From contig NZ_JACYXL010000007.1 in assembly GCF_014842995.1 (NCBI RefSeq), positions 1-64,000 on the forward strand: DNA of 64,000 bases. Direction: 5' to 3'. A program made the translations under genes and the position numbers. The stretch is from Rhodanobacter sp. 7MK24 (lineage in GTDB: Bacteria; Pseudomonadota; Gammaproteobacteria; Xanthomonadales; Rhodanobacteraceae). The notes under the pieces are model-generated. The model saw only the letters and a program-made list of their open reading frames with translations. It ran no database searches and was not told the DNA's origin. Each line of letters starts with the position of its first letter. The first letter of the stretch is position 1. Shown piece by piece: positions 45,337 to 54,710 of the stretch.

Positions 45337-45890
45337 GCCATGTATGTCGGCAGTCGCTCGACGGCCACGTCGGCCAGCAGTGGTGCCTTGCTGTCCTTGT
45401 CGGACAGCAGTGGTTCGCTGATCGGCCAGTCGATGCCGATGGCCGCATCGTTCCAGCGGACGCCGGCGTCAGCCTTGGCGTCGTACTGCGCCGTGCACTG
45501 GTAGGCAAAGGTGGCGAACTCCGAAAGTACGCAGAAGCCGTGCGCGAAGCCCTCCGGTATCCAGAAGTGGCGGTGGTTCTCCGCAGTCAACATCGCGCCA
45601 ACCCACTGGCCGAAGGTAGGCGAGCCGTGACGGATGTCCACTGCCACGTCGTACACCTCGCCTTCCAGCACGCTGACCAGCTTGCCTTGCGGGTTCGGCC
45701 ACTGGTAGTGCAGGCCGCGCAACACGCCGCGAGCGGAGCGCGACACGTTGGATTGCACGAAGCGGCGATCGATGCCGGCTTCGCGGTACTTGGCCTCGTT
45801 GTAGCTCTCGTAGAAGAAGCCGCGGGCGTCGCCGAATACCTGCGGTTCGATCACTATGGCACCGGGCAGGCGCGTCTCGATTACCTTCAT
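45333..45890 (-). CDS. rfbC: dTDP-4-dehydrorhamnose 3,5-epimerase
   Basis: A 185-residue cupin epimerase: [36 protein letters not shown] (catalytic His in GLHYQ), [18 protein letters not shown] and [15 protein letters not shown]. It acts between RfbB and RfbD. Both ends overlap neighbours by ATGA, so the operon is translated in a coupled way. Confidence 0.96.
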   Translation of the reverse strand: MKVIETRLPGAIVIEPQVFGDARGFFYESYNEAKYREAGIDRRFVQSNVSRSARGVLRGLHYQWPNPQGKLVSVLEGEVYDVAVDIRHGSPTFGQWVGAMLTAENHRHFWIPEGFAHGFCVLSEFATFAYQCTAQYDAKADAGVRWNDAAIGIDWPISEPLLSDKDSKAPLLADVAVERLPTYMA

Positions 45891-46783
45891 CGGGCCACGC
45901 CCTCCTTTGCGACTTGTTGCAGATACTGGCCGTAGCCGGTCTTGGCCAGGGGGGCGGCCAGCTCCAGCAGTTGTGCAGCGTCGATCCAGCCGTTGAGGTA
46001 GGCGATTTCCTCGGGGCAGCAGACCTTGAGGCCTTGGCGGTTCTCGATCGTCTCGATGTAGTTGCCGGCCTCCATCAGCGATTCGTGCGTGCCGGTATCC
46101 AGCCACGCGAAGCCTCGGCCGAGCTGCTCCAGATGCAGCGAGCCGTCGTCGAGGTAGCAGCGGTTGAGGTCGGTGATTTCCAGTTCGCCGCGCGGCGATG
46201 GTTTCAGCGATGCGGCATAGTCGCAGACGCGGGCGTCGTAGAAATACAGGCCGGTGACGGCGTAGTGCGACTTGGGCTTCGCAGGTTTTTCTTCCAGCCC
46301 GATTACCTTGCCGCTGGTGTCGAACTCGGCTACGCCGTAGCGCTCCGCATCCTTCACCCAGTAGCCGAATACGGTGGCCCCGTGCTCGCGGGTCGCGGCG
46401 CGCTTCAGGCGTTCGGTGAAGCCGTGCCCATAAAAGATGTTGTCGCCCAGCACCAGGCAGCTGGGCTGGCCGGCGATGAAGTCGCGGCCTATGGTAAATG
46501 CCTGCGCCAGTCCGTCAGGCGAAGGCTGTGCGGCATAGCGGATGTCCAGGCCCCACTGCGAACCATCGCCGAGCAGGCGCTGGAACATCGCCTGCTCGTG
46601 CGGGGTGTTGATCACCAGGATCTCGCGGATGCCGGCCAGCATCAGCGTGGCCAGCGGATAGTAGATCATCGGCTTGTCGTACACCGGCAGCAGCTGTTTG
46701 CTTACCGCGCGGGTGATCGGATGCAGGCGAGTGCCGGAACCACCGGCGAGGATGATGCCCTTGCGCGTGTTTTTCGTACTCAT
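45887..46783 (-). CDS. rfbA: Glucose-1-phosphate thymidylyltransferase
   Basis: Makes dTDP-glucose from glucose-1-phosphate and dTTP. The 298 residues show [65 protein letters not shown] and [19 protein letters not shown] at 46783 overlaps the rfbB stop. Confidence 0.97.
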   Translation of the reverse strand: MSTKNTRKGIILAGGSGTRLHPITRAVSKQLLPVYDKPMIYYPLATLMLAGIREILVINTPHEQAMFQRLLGDGSQWGLDIRYAAQPSPDGLAQAFTIGRDFIAGQPSCLVLGDNIFYGHGFTERLKRAATREHGATVFGYWVKDAERYGVAEFDTSGKVIGLEEKPAKPKSHYAVTGLYFYDARVCDYAASLKPSPRGELEITDLNRCYLDDGSLHLEQLGRGFAWLDTGTHESLMEAGNYIETIENRQGLKVCCPEEIAYLNGWIDAAQLLELAAPLAKTGYGQYLQQVAKEGVAR

Positions 46784-47829
46784 GCGCCCAGCCTCTCCAT
46801 GCGATAGCTGCCGTCCAGCACGCGTTGCACCCATGGCTGGTTTGCGAGGTACCAGTCCACCGTGGTGGCGATGCCGCTTTCGAAAGTCTCCGAAGGTCTC
46901 CAGCCCAGCTCGCGCTGCAGCTTGGAGGAGTCGATGGCATAGCGGCGGTCGTGGCCGGGGCGGTCCTTCACGTAGGTGATCAACGACTCGCGGGTGCGGC
47001 CGTCCGCCAGGGGGCGGTGCTGGTCGAGCAGGGCGCAGATCGTCTTCACCACCGTGATGTTGGTGCGTTCGGCGTTGCCGCCCACGTTGTAGGTCTCGCC
47101 GAGGCGGCCGGCTTCCAGCACACGCCGGATAGCGCTGCAGTGGTCGCCGACGAACAGCCAGTCGCGGATGTTGAGGCCGTCGCCGTATACCGGCAGCGGC
47201 TCGCCGGCCAAGGCCTTGGCGGTCACCAGCGGGATGAGCTTCTCGGGAAACTGGTACGGCCCGTAGTTGTTCGAGCAATTGGTCGTGAGCGTGGGCAGGC
47301 CGTAAGTGTGGTGGAAGGCGCGCACCAGATGGTCCGAGGCAGCCTTCGATGCGGAGTAGGGCGAATTCGGCGCGTACGGCGTGGTTTCGGTGAACATGCC
47401 GGTTTCGCCCAGCGAGCCGTACACCTCGTCGGTGGAGACGTGCAGGAAGCGGAAGTTTTCGCGTGCAGCGCCTTCCAGGCCGCGCCAGCAGTCGCGGGCG
47501 CATTCCAGCAGGCCCAGTGTGCCCACCACGTTGGTCTGGACGAATTCGGCGGGGCCGTCGATGGAGCGGTCCACGTGGGATTCGGCGGCAAAGTTCACGA
47601 TGGCGTCGGGCTTGTGTTCGGCAAGCAGCTTTGCCACCAGGGCACGGTCGCCGATGTCGCCTTGCACGAACAAGTGGCGCCCGTTGCCCTCAAGCGCTTT
47701 CAGGGTGTCCAAGTTGCCGGCGTACGTGAGCTTGTCCAGGTTGACGATGCGTAGACCATCGGTCACCGCTTGCAGTACGAAGTTCGCGCCAATGAAGCCG
47801 GCGCCGCCAGTGACGAGGAGGGTTTGCAT
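46780..47829 (-). CDS. rfbB: dTDP-glucose 4,6-dehydratase
   Basis: First committed step to dTDP-rhamnose. The 349-residue SDR enzyme has [12 protein letters not shown] for [16 protein letters not shown], and catalytic [14 protein letters not shown] (Y-x-x-x-K). It heads the leftward operon; the 193-base gap to the divergent cystathionine gamma-lyase gene must hold the promoters of both arms. No clear ribosome site precedes the ATG. Confidence 0.97.
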   Translation of the reverse strand: MQTLLVTGGAGFIGANFVLQAVTDGLRIVNLDKLTYAGNLDTLKALEGNGRHLFVQGDIGDRALVAKLLAEHKPDAIVNFAAESHVDRSIDGPAEFVQTNVVGTLGLLECARDCWRGLEGAARENFRFLHVSTDEVYGSLGETGMFTETTPYAPNSPYSASKAASDHLVRAFHHTYGLPTLTTNCSNNYGPYQFPEKLIPLVTAKALAGEPLPVYGDGLNIRDWLFVGDHCSAIRRVLEAGRLGETYNVGGNAERTNITVVKTICALLDQHRPLADGRTRESLITYVKDRPGHDRRYAIDSSKLQRELGWRPSETFESGIATTVDWYLANQPWVQRVLDGSYRMERLGA

Positions 47830-47955
47830 GAGTGCGGTGATCCACGTGGCGACAAAGCCTCATTTTTGCATGCTCTCCCTGCGACTCATATACGCCGGCG
47901 TGCGGTACTCGAGCCGAATGCCGGGCTTGGTTAAGGCAAATGTCAGTCACGCAGG

Positions 47956-47961
47956 TACAAT
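47956..47961 (+). promoter_or_regulatory. Candidate -10 box of the rightward arm
   Basis: TACAAT lies 61 bases before the cystathionine gamma-lyase ATG in the divergent gap. No matching -35 at the right spacing is seen, so this is tentative. Confidence 0.3.
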
Positions 47962-48022
47962 GCACGATCCTTTCACGCGGCAGCCGGTTACAGGCAGTTG
48001 TCGCTCAGCACGGTTGCTTGTC

Positions 48023-49189
48023 ATGTCCAAGAAGACGCCTGTCGCCAGCCACGGACTCGGAACGCGCGCGATCCACGCGGGCCAGCATCCCGATCCCTCG
48101 ACCGGCGCGATCATGACGCCGATCTACGCAACCTCCACCTACGTGCAGGAGAGTCCCGGCAAGCACAAAGGGTACGAGTATTCGCGCACGCAAAATCCTA
48201 CGCGCATGGCTTATGAGCGTTGCGTTGCGGACCTGGAAGGTGGCGTAGCCGGTTTCGCGTTTGCCTCGGGCCTGGCGGCAGCGGCCACCACGCTGGATCT
48301 GCTGGATTCCGGCAGTCACGTGATCGCGATGGACGACCTATATGGCGGCAGCTATCGCTTGTTCGAGCGGGTGCGTCGGCGTTCGGCGGGACTGGATTTC
48401 AGTTTCGTCGATCTGAACGACATGTCTGCGTTGAAAGCGGCGTTGAAGCCGAACACGCGGATGATCTGGGCGGAGACTCCTACCAACCCGATGCTGAAGC
48501 TGGTCGACCTGGCCAAGGTCGCGGCTTTCGCGAAGAAGCATGGTTTGATTCTGGTGGTCGACAACACGTTCTGTTCGCCGATGGTGCAGCGTCCGCTGGA
48601 ATACGGCGCAGACCTGGTGCTGCACTCGGCCACCAAGTACCTGAATGGCCATTCCGACATGGTGGGTGGCATCGTGGTGGCCAACAACAGGGAACTGGCT
48701 GAGCAGATGGGTTTCCTGCAGAACTCGGTGGGTGCGGTCGCTGGCCCGTTCGATGCCTTCCTGGCCATGCGCGGTCTGAAGACGCTGCACCTGCGCATGC
48801 AGGCACATTGTGCGAGCGCGTTGGAGCTGGCCGGTTGGCTGGAGAAGCATCCTGCGGTGGAGCGGGTGATCTACCCGGGCCTGAAGAGCCACCCGCAACG
48901 GTCGCTGGCGAAGCGTCAGATGCAGGGCTTCGGCGGCATCGTCACCATCGAGGTAAAGGGTGGCCTGAAAAAGGCGCGCCGCATGCTGGAGCGCTGCGAG
49001 CTGTTCGCACTGGCCGAGTCGCTCGGCGGCGTGGAAAGCCTGATCGAGCATCCGGCCATCATGACCCATGCCTCGGTGCCGCCGGCCAACCGCAAGCGGC
49101 TGGGTATCAGTGACGGGCTGGTGCGACTCAGCGTCGGCGTGGAGGATATTCGCGATCTGCGCGAAGAATTGACGGCGGCGCTTGCTTGA
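48023..49189 (+). CDS. Cystathionine gamma-lyase / gamma-synthase family enzyme
   Basis: A 388-residue PLP enzyme of the Cys/Met family. Visible: TRAIHAGQHPDPSTGAIMTP, EYSRTQNPTRMAYERCVADL, PTNPMLKLVDL, the PLP lysine in LHSATKYLNGHSD, and LAESLGGVESLIEHPAIMTH. With the window's cystathionine beta-synthase, gamma-lyase (cysteine from cystathionine) is more likely than gamma-synthase, but the sequence alone does not settle it. In Xanthomonas the corresponding gene (called metB) flanks the variable LPS locus, and wzm follows here as well. The start at 48023 gives the usual family length. Confidence 0.9.
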   Translation: MSKKTPVASHGLGTRAIHAGQHPDPSTGAIMTPIYATSTYVQESPGKHKGYEYSRTQNPTRMAYERCVADLEGGVAGFAFASGLAAAATTLDLLDSGSHVIAMDDLYGGSYRLFERVRRRSAGLDFSFVDLNDMSALKAALKPNTRMIWAETPTNPMLKLVDLAKVAAFAKKHGLILVVDNTFCSPMVQRPLEYGADLVLHSATKYLNGHSDMVGGIVVANNRELAEQMGFLQNSVGAVAGPFDAFLAMRGLKTLHLRMQAHCASALELAGWLEKHPAVERVIYPGLKSHPQRSLAKRQMQGFGGIVTIEVKGGLKKARRMLERCELFALAESLGGVESLIEHPAIMTHASVPPANRKRLGISDGLVRLSVGVEDIRDLREELTAALA

Positions 49190-49226
49190 CCGCGGGCGTC
49201 CCAAACAAGGGAATGAGGTTACCGAA

Positions 49227-50060
49227 TTGAATCTTCCCGCTGCTGCCGTGTCAGGCCGATCCGCATCCGGGCCATTCAATGCACTCGTTGCTCACCGGTC
49301 GCTGACGTTGGAGTTGGCCAAGCGCGATGTGCTGGGTCGTTACCGTGGTGCCAGTTTTGGTTTGCTGTGGTCGTTGATTAGCCCGTTCCTGATGCTGATG
49401 GTCTATTCGTTCGCTTTCGGCTTCGTGATGAAGTCGCGCTGGCCGCAAACGGATAGCGGCCATGCCCACTATTCGATCATCCTGTTCATCGGCCTGATCG
49501 TGCACGGTTTCTTCGCAGAATGCCTCAACCGATCGCCGCACTTGATTACTGGCAACGCCAATTTCGTCAAGCGGGTGATTTTCCCGCTGGAAATTCTGCC
49601 GTGGCCGATGGTTATGTCGGCGCTCTTTCATACTTTCATGAATTTTCTGGTGTTCCTGGTGCTGCACTTGGTGCTTGACCATACGATGGCGTGGACAACC
49701 GTCCTGCTCCCGGTGGTGATGTTGCCGCTGGTATTGCTGACCTTGGGCGTGTCCTGGTTGCTGGCAGCTCTGGGGGTTTATCTGCGCGACATCAGCCAGA
49801 TTACCGGTGTGCTGGCGACCGCCATGCTGTTTCTGTCCACGGCGATGTTTCCGATCACGGCGCTGCCGCCGCAATACCGCTGGTTGCTATTCATGAATCC
49901 GTTGAGTTTCATCATCGACCAGGCGCGCGAAGTGGCGTTGTGGGGACACTATCCCGACTGGATCGGATTGGGCATTTACACGTTGTGCGCCTTGGTCGTG
50001 CTTTATCTGGGGTACTCGGTATTTCGTCTTACCCGACGGGGGTTCGCCGATGTCATCTGA
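49227..50060 (+). CDS. wzm: ABC transporter permease of O-antigen export
   Basis: The membrane half of the exporter that moves finished O-polysaccharide across the inner membrane. About 277 residues with six helices of the ABC-2 type (LWSLISPFLMLMVYSFAFGF, MVMSALFHTFMNFLVFLVL, YPDWIGLGIYTLCALVVLYL) and the amphipathic front LELAKRDVLGRYRGASFG. The start is uncertain: I use TTG 49227 because GAGGT lies seven bases before it. A TTG at 49182 would overlap the preceding gene; a GTG at 49248 is also in frame. It overlaps wzt by 11 bases. Confidence 0.92.
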   Translation: MNLPAAAVSGRSASGPFNALVAHRSLTLELAKRDVLGRYRGASFGLLWSLISPFLMLMVYSFAFGFVMKSRWPQTDSGHAHYSIILFIGLIVHGFFAECLNRSPHLITGNANFVKRVIFPLEILPWPMVMSALFHTFMNFLVFLVLHLVLDHTMAWTTVLLPVVMLPLVLLTLGVSWLLAALGVYLRDISQITGVLATAMLFLSTAMFPITALPPQYRWLLFMNPLSFIIDQAREVALWGHYPDWIGLGIYTLCALVVLYLGYSVFRLTRRGFADVI

Positions 50061-51468
50061 AGCTGCCATTCACGTCGAGCGGCTCAGCAAATCATTTCCC
50101 GTCTACGACAAGCCGATGCATCGGCTTTATCAGATGTTTTCTCCGCGCTCGGCCAAGCAACGTTGGTACCGTGAGTTCCGCGCGTTGAAGGACATCGATC
50201 TCACGATCGGCAAGGGAGAGACCCTGGGTATCGTCGGGCGCAACGGCTCGGGCAAATCCACCTTGCTGCAGATCATCTGCGGCACGTTGGAGCCGTCCGC
50301 CGGCAAAGTGCAGGTCAGTGGACGCATTGCCGCCTTACTGGAACTGGGGGCCGGATTCAATCCCGAATTCACCGGGCGCGAGAACGTGTTGCTGTATGGC
50401 ACCGTGCTTGGACTTACGCGGCAGCAGGTTGAGCAGCGTTTCGACGAGATCGCCGCATTCGCGGATATCGGCGAGTTCATGGATCAGCCGGTCAAGTGCT
50501 ATTCGAGCGGCATGTATGTGCGCCTGGCGTTTGCCGTGGCGATCAACGTGACGCCGGACATCCTGGTGGTTGATGAAGCTTTGTCGGTGGGCGACGAGGC
50601 GTTCCAGCGCAAGTGCTTCGCACGCATCAACCGCATCCGAGACGAGGGTGCAACCGTATTGTTCGTTTCCCATTCGGCAGGCATCGTCACACAGTTGTGC
50701 GACCGCGCGGTGTTGCTGGATCGGGGTGAGTTGCTTTCGAGCGGTTCACCCAAGTTCGTGGTGTCGCGATACCACAAGATGCTGTACGTGCCAGCGGATC
50801 GTGCCGATGCCGTACGCGAAGCGATCCGCGCCGAACGCGAGGATGTGCAGCAGCCCGTCGAGATGCCGGAGATGTCCGAGGCCGATCGCGAGGATGTCCG
50901 TCTGGTGGCTTCGGTGGCGATCGAGGGAAGCTCGCCGGTTGGCGGGGAAGGGGCAGACGCGCGGGGCTGGTTCGATGAAGGACTCGTGCCGAAAAGCACA
51001 ATGCGCTATGACACGCGTGGTGCTCGGATTGCCGTGCCGCACATCGAGACGCCGCAAGGACGCAAGGTCAACGTGTTGCATGCCGGTGACGACTACGTTT
51101 ACGTGTACCACGTGGAGTTTTCGGAGTCGGCGGCCTCGGTGCGGTGCGGGATGCTGATCAAGACCTTGACCGGATTGGAGCTGGGCGGTGGTGTTACCAG
51201 CCTGCTCGAGGATTCAGTCCCGCTGGTGGAGCACGGGCAGACCATCGAGGCGCGCTTTCGTTTCCGATGTCTGTTGGAATCGGGTACCTACTTTCTCAAC
51301 GCGGGTGTGCTGGCGCGGATCGGAGAGGAGGAGACGTACGTCGATCGCCTGATCGATGCAGCGATGTTCCGCGTGATGCCGCAGCCGGAGCGTCTTGCCA
51401 CCGGCTTCGTCGATTTCTGCGTGACGGCGGAGGCTGCGGTGATGGATTTCTGCAAGGTGCAGGTATGA
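50050..51468 (+). CDS. wzt: ABC transporter ATP-binding protein of O-antigen export with C-terminal recognition domain
   Basis: A 472-residue ATPase. The nucleotide-binding domain (about 1-245) has Walker A GRNGSGKST (63-71), signature YSSGMYVRLAFAVAI and Walker B DILVVDEALSVGDEAFQ. After a linker rich in Glu/Asp, residues about 300-472 form a Wzt_C beta-sandwich (RVLGARIAVPHIETP-like start, VRCGMLIKTLTGLELGGG). In E. coli O8/O9a this domain binds the modified non-reducing end of the chain and gates export. Its presence implies that the polymer here also carries a terminal or chain modification. The stop overlaps the start of the next gene by ATGA. Confidence 0.95.
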   Translation: MSSEAAIHVERLSKSFPVYDKPMHRLYQMFSPRSAKQRWYREFRALKDIDLTIGKGETLGIVGRNGSGKSTLLQIICGTLEPSAGKVQVSGRIAALLELGAGFNPEFTGRENVLLYGTVLGLTRQQVEQRFDEIAAFADIGEFMDQPVKCYSSGMYVRLAFAVAINVTPDILVVDEALSVGDEAFQRKCFARINRIRDEGATVLFVSHSAGIVTQLCDRAVLLDRGELLSSGSPKFVVSRYHKMLYVPADRADAVREAIRAEREDVQQPVEMPEMSEADREDVRLVASVAIEGSSPVGGEGADARGWFDEGLVPKSTMRYDTRGARIAVPHIETPQGRKVNVLHAGDDYVYVYHVEFSESAASVRCGMLIKTLTGLELGGGVTSLLEDSVPLVEHGQTIEARFRFRCLLESGTYFLNAGVLARIGEEETYVDRLIDAAMFRVMPQPERLATGFVDFCVTAEAAVMDFCKVQV

Positions 51469-54400
51469 CCAAGGAGCAACGCGGGCCTCGACAGGCTCTG
51501 CTGGTCATCGGCATGCATCGCAGTGGCACCTCTGCGCTGACGCGGCTGATCAACCTGCATGGGATAACGCTGGGCTCCGATTTGCTAGAGGCCGCCTTCG
51601 ACAACGAGGCCGGCTTCTGGGAGAACCGTAAGGTGGTGGAGTTCCATGAGCGCGTGTTGGTTGTGCTCGACTCCAGTTGGGACGATCCGCGTGAGTTGCA
51701 TGCGGACTGGCTTGAACAGGTGCGGGCGGCGGGCTTGATGGATGAGTTGGCGGCGATCATCGTATCCGAGTTTGGGGACATGCCGATCTGGGCGGTGAAG
51801 GATCCTCGTCTCTGTCGCCTGCTGCCTATGTGGCTGGAGACGCTGGCACGACTGGATATCGAGCCGAAGCTGATCTTCGCTATGCGTCATCCAGGTGAAG
51901 TGGCTGGCTCGTTGATTCGGCGCAACGACTTGTCTGCCGCCACTGCTACCTTGATTTGGTTGCGACATCTCGTTGAGCCGGTGAAGGCATCGAGGTACGC
52001 CACTCGCTGCATTACCGACTACAACGCCGTGTTGGGCGACTGGCGCGCCTGCATGGTCCGGATCGCGGACGACCTTGGTCTGGTCTGGCCGGTGTCTTCA
52101 GCTCGCTGTGCGGATGAGGCAGATGCCTGTTTGCGACACGACCTGCGGCATCAGAATTCGACGACGACAGAAGCACTGCTCCCGGAAGTCTGGCGCGATT
52201 CCATTCTGAATGGATATGCGAGTGGCTTGGCCGTGATGGAACAGCGAGGTAGCTGGGCCGATTTCGAGGCGAGCCTGGATGCATTGATGGTGCGCTTCGA
52301 GTTCGCGCGGCCGTTGATGGCTGAGCTGCAGCCCAGATCCAATCTGGATCGGCTGGCCAAAGCCGAGCAAGGTGTGAAGGCCTACCGCGCTGAAGCGGAG
52401 CGTCTGCTCAGTGAAAGCGGTGCAGCTCGCAAGGAAGTGGCGCGCGTCAAGCAGGAACTGGTCGATGCCCGTGGCGAGCTCGCCAAGCGCAATGCTCGCA
52501 TTCGCGTGCTGGAGCAGGTGCGCGACGAACTGGATCTGATCAAGGCCAGCCGTTCCTGGCGCTGGACACGCTTCCTACGCTTCGCTTTGCGTGTATTGCG
52601 TGGCGGTGGCCGCCTGGGCGATGCCGACCGTGATCAGCTGCGGCGGCAGTTGAAACGCGCGCGAGGCTTCCAGTCGAAGGTGGCGCCAAATGAGTCTTCA
52701 GTCTTCGCCGGACTGCCGGTGCAACCTACCGCATGGCTGGCGACACCGTCGAACGATCGCCGCGATGTGTTTGTATGGGCCGTGATTGACTGGCACTTCC
52801 GCATTCAGCGACCGCAGCACCTGTCGCGTGAGTTGGCTCATGCGGGCCATCGTGTGTTCTACGTCTCCAACGACTTCATCGATCACGACGAACCTGGCTT
52901 TGCGGTCGAGCCGCTCGATGACGAGGGAAGGCTGTTCCGCATCCGGCTGCATCTGAAAGGTTGTCCGGCGATTTACCACGCGGTACCCACGCCCGTCGTG
53001 CAGCAACAGCTGTGTGCTGGCGTTGGTCAGTTGCTGTCGTGGACACGGAGCCGTGCGTGTCTTTCGCTAGTGCAACACCCATACTGGCTGGAGGCGGCTC
53101 GCATCCTGCCGAACGAGCGGCTTGCCTACGATTGCATGGACCATCACGGCGGCTTCGCCGACAACAGTCCAGAGGTGCTGGAGCGTGAGAACGAGCTGAT
53201 GCGCAAGGCCGACCTGCTGGTGGTCACTTCGGACTGGTTGTACGAGGAAGCAGGCAAGTACAACCCGCATTGCCTGACGATACGTAATGCTTGCCAGTAC
53301 GACCATTTCGCCATCCGGCCCAACCAGGTATTCCGCGACAAACAGGGACGCAAGGTGATCGGCTATTACGGCGCGATCGCCGAATGGTTCGATCTCGACT
53401 TGTTGGAGAAGGTGGCGCAGCGCCACGCCGATTGTCTGGTGCTGCTGATCGGCGCCGACACCACTGGCGCGCAGCAGCGGCTGCGGCATCTGGCCAACGT
53501 TGAGTTCACCGGCGAGGTGCCTTATGCGGAGCTACCGTACTATCTGCACGGCTTCGACGTATGCCTGCTGCCGTTCCAGGTGATACCGCTGACTCTCGCC
53601 ACCAACCCTGTGAAGGTCTACGAGTACTTGAGTGCGGGCAAGGAAGTGGTGTCGATCGCGCTGCCAGAGATCCGCCAGTTCGGCGATCTGGTGCGTACGG
53701 GCGACGGTCATGCCGCGTTTCTTGTTGCTGTGGACGAAGCCTTGCGGGTTATACCCGATCCAGACAGGATCGCACGGCGCCAACGCTTTGCCGCCGAACA
53801 GACTTGGGCGCATCGCGTGCATGACCTCATTCAGGGTGTCGATGCGCTGCCCGAGTCCCGGGTCAGTGTTGTCGTTGTCACTTACAACAACCTTGACCTT
53901 ACCAAGGTCTGTCTGCGCAGCCTGGAGCAATACAGCGACTACACCAATCTTGAGATAGTTGTGGTCGACAACGCCTCCAGCGACGGCACGCCCGACTATC
54001 TCACGGCATGGGCCGCCGCTGGCAGAGATCGGCGCCTGATCCTCAACCCAGACAACCGCGGTTTCGCCGCTGCGAACAACCAGGGCCTGTCGACGGCAGA
54101 TGGCGATTACCTGGTACTGCTCAATAACGATACGCACGTGACGCCCGGCTGGATTGCCACGCTAGTTTCGCACCTGCGTCGCACGGAGGGGCTCGGCATG
54201 GTCGGTCCGGTGACCAACAACATCGGCAACGAAGCGCGCGTCGAGATCAGCTACGACAACATGGAAAGCATGCTGCATGCTGCGGCAGATTACACCGCGC
54301 GCCACGCGGGGCAACTGACACCGTTGCGCACCGCTGCGTTCTTCTGCGTGATGATGCCTCGTCGCGTGTATGAAGCTGTGGGTGAATTGGACGAGGCCTT

Positions 54401-54617
54401 TGGCATCGGCATGTTCGAGGACGATGACTACTGTCGCCGCGTGCAGCATGCGGGCTGGAGCATCGCTTGCGCCGATGACGTGTTCATCCACCACCACCTC
54501 TCGGCTTCGTTCAGCCAGATCAAGCAGGAGAAGCGGCAGGCTATGTTCGAACAGAACAAGGCGATCTATGAAGCCAAGTGGGGGCCGTGGGAGCCGCACA
54601 AATATCGGCAAACCTAG
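51465..54617 (+). CDS. Sulfotransferase-coiled-coil-glycosyltransferase-glycosyltransferase fusion
   Basis: A 1050-residue cytoplasmic protein with three enzyme-like parts. (1) About 10-280: a PAPS sulfotransferase-like domain with phosphosulfate loop VIGMHRSGTSALTR (16-25) and 3'-phosphate-like FAMRHPGEVAGSLIRR near 140. (2) About 295-365: a coiled coil of heptads (EAERLLSESGAARKEVARVK onward) ending in SRSWRWTRFLR, a motif common between fused glycosyltransferase modules. (3) About 430-780: a GT-B fold glycosyltransferase (FVWAVIDWHFRIQRPQHLSR, IGYYGAIAEWFDLDLLEKVA, NPVKVYEYLSAGKEV). (4) About 799-1040: a GT-A family 2 domain (VSVVVVTYNNLDLTKVCLRS, VVVDNASSDGTPDYL, LLNNDTHVTPG, FEDDDYCRRVQHAGW). 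It starts inside the wzt stop codon, so it is made together with the exporter ATPase. Acceptor sugars are unknown. Confidence 0.9.
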   Translation: MTKEQRGPRQALLVIGMHRSGTSALTRLINLHGITLGSDLLEAAFDNEAGFWENRKVVEFHERVLVVLDSSWDDPRELHADWLEQVRAAGLMDELAAIIVSEFGDMPIWAVKDPRLCRLLPMWLETLARLDIEPKLIFAMRHPGEVAGSLIRRNDLSAATATLIWLRHLVEPVKASRYATRCITDYNAVLGDWRACMVRIADDLGLVWPVSSARCADEADACLRHDLRHQNSTTTEALLPEVWRDSILNGYASGLAVMEQRGSWADFEASLDALMVRFEFARPLMAELQPRSNLDRLAKAEQGVKAYRAEAERLLSESGAARKEVARVKQELVDARGELAKRNARIRVLEQVRDELDLIKASRSWRWTRFLRFALRVLRGGGRLGDADRDQLRRQLKRARGFQSKVAPNESSVFAGLPVQPTAWLATPSNDRRDVFVWAVIDWHFRIQRPQHLSRELAHAGHRVFYVSNDFIDHDEPGFAVEPLDDEGRLFRIRLHLKGCPAIYHAVPTPVVQQQLCAGVGQLLSWTRSRACLSLVQHPYWLEAARILPNERLAYDCMDHHGGFADNSPEVLERENELMRKADLLVVTSDWLYEEAGKYNPHCLTIRNACQYDHFAIRPNQVFRDKQGRKVIGYYGAIAEWFDLDLLEKVAQRHADCLVLLIGADTTGAQQRLRHLANVEFTGEVPYAELPYYLHGFDVCLLPFQVIPLTLATNPVKVYEYLSAGKEVVSIALPEIRQFGDLVRTGDGHAAFLVAVDEALRVIPDPDRIARRQRFAAEQTWAHRVHDLIQGVDALPESRVSVVVVTYNNLDLTKVCLRSLEQYSDYTNLEIVVVDNASSDGTPDYLTAWAAAGRDRRLILNPDNRGFAAANNQGLSTADGDYLVLLNNDTHVTPGWIATLVSHLRRTEGLGMVGPVTNNIGNEARVEISYDNMESMLHAAADYTARHAGQLTPLRTAAFFCVMMPRRVYEAVGELDEAFGIGMFEDDDYCRRVQHAGWSIACADDVFIHHHLSASFSQIKQEKRQAMFEQNKAIYEAKWGPWEPHKYRQT

Positions 54618-54710
54618 GTCCGTCGCAGTGCTTCATGGGCGCGGTTGCATGGCATATGGCTGGATTCTGATGCCTGACCCTTCGGGTTGGGATGTTCTGG
54701 GGAGTGACCA

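Noticed and set aside
47830-48022. SAM-type riboswitch before the cystathionine gamma-lyase gene
   Set aside because: No kink-turn helix or paired expression platform could be found, and the gap must carry two divergent promoters in 193 bases.
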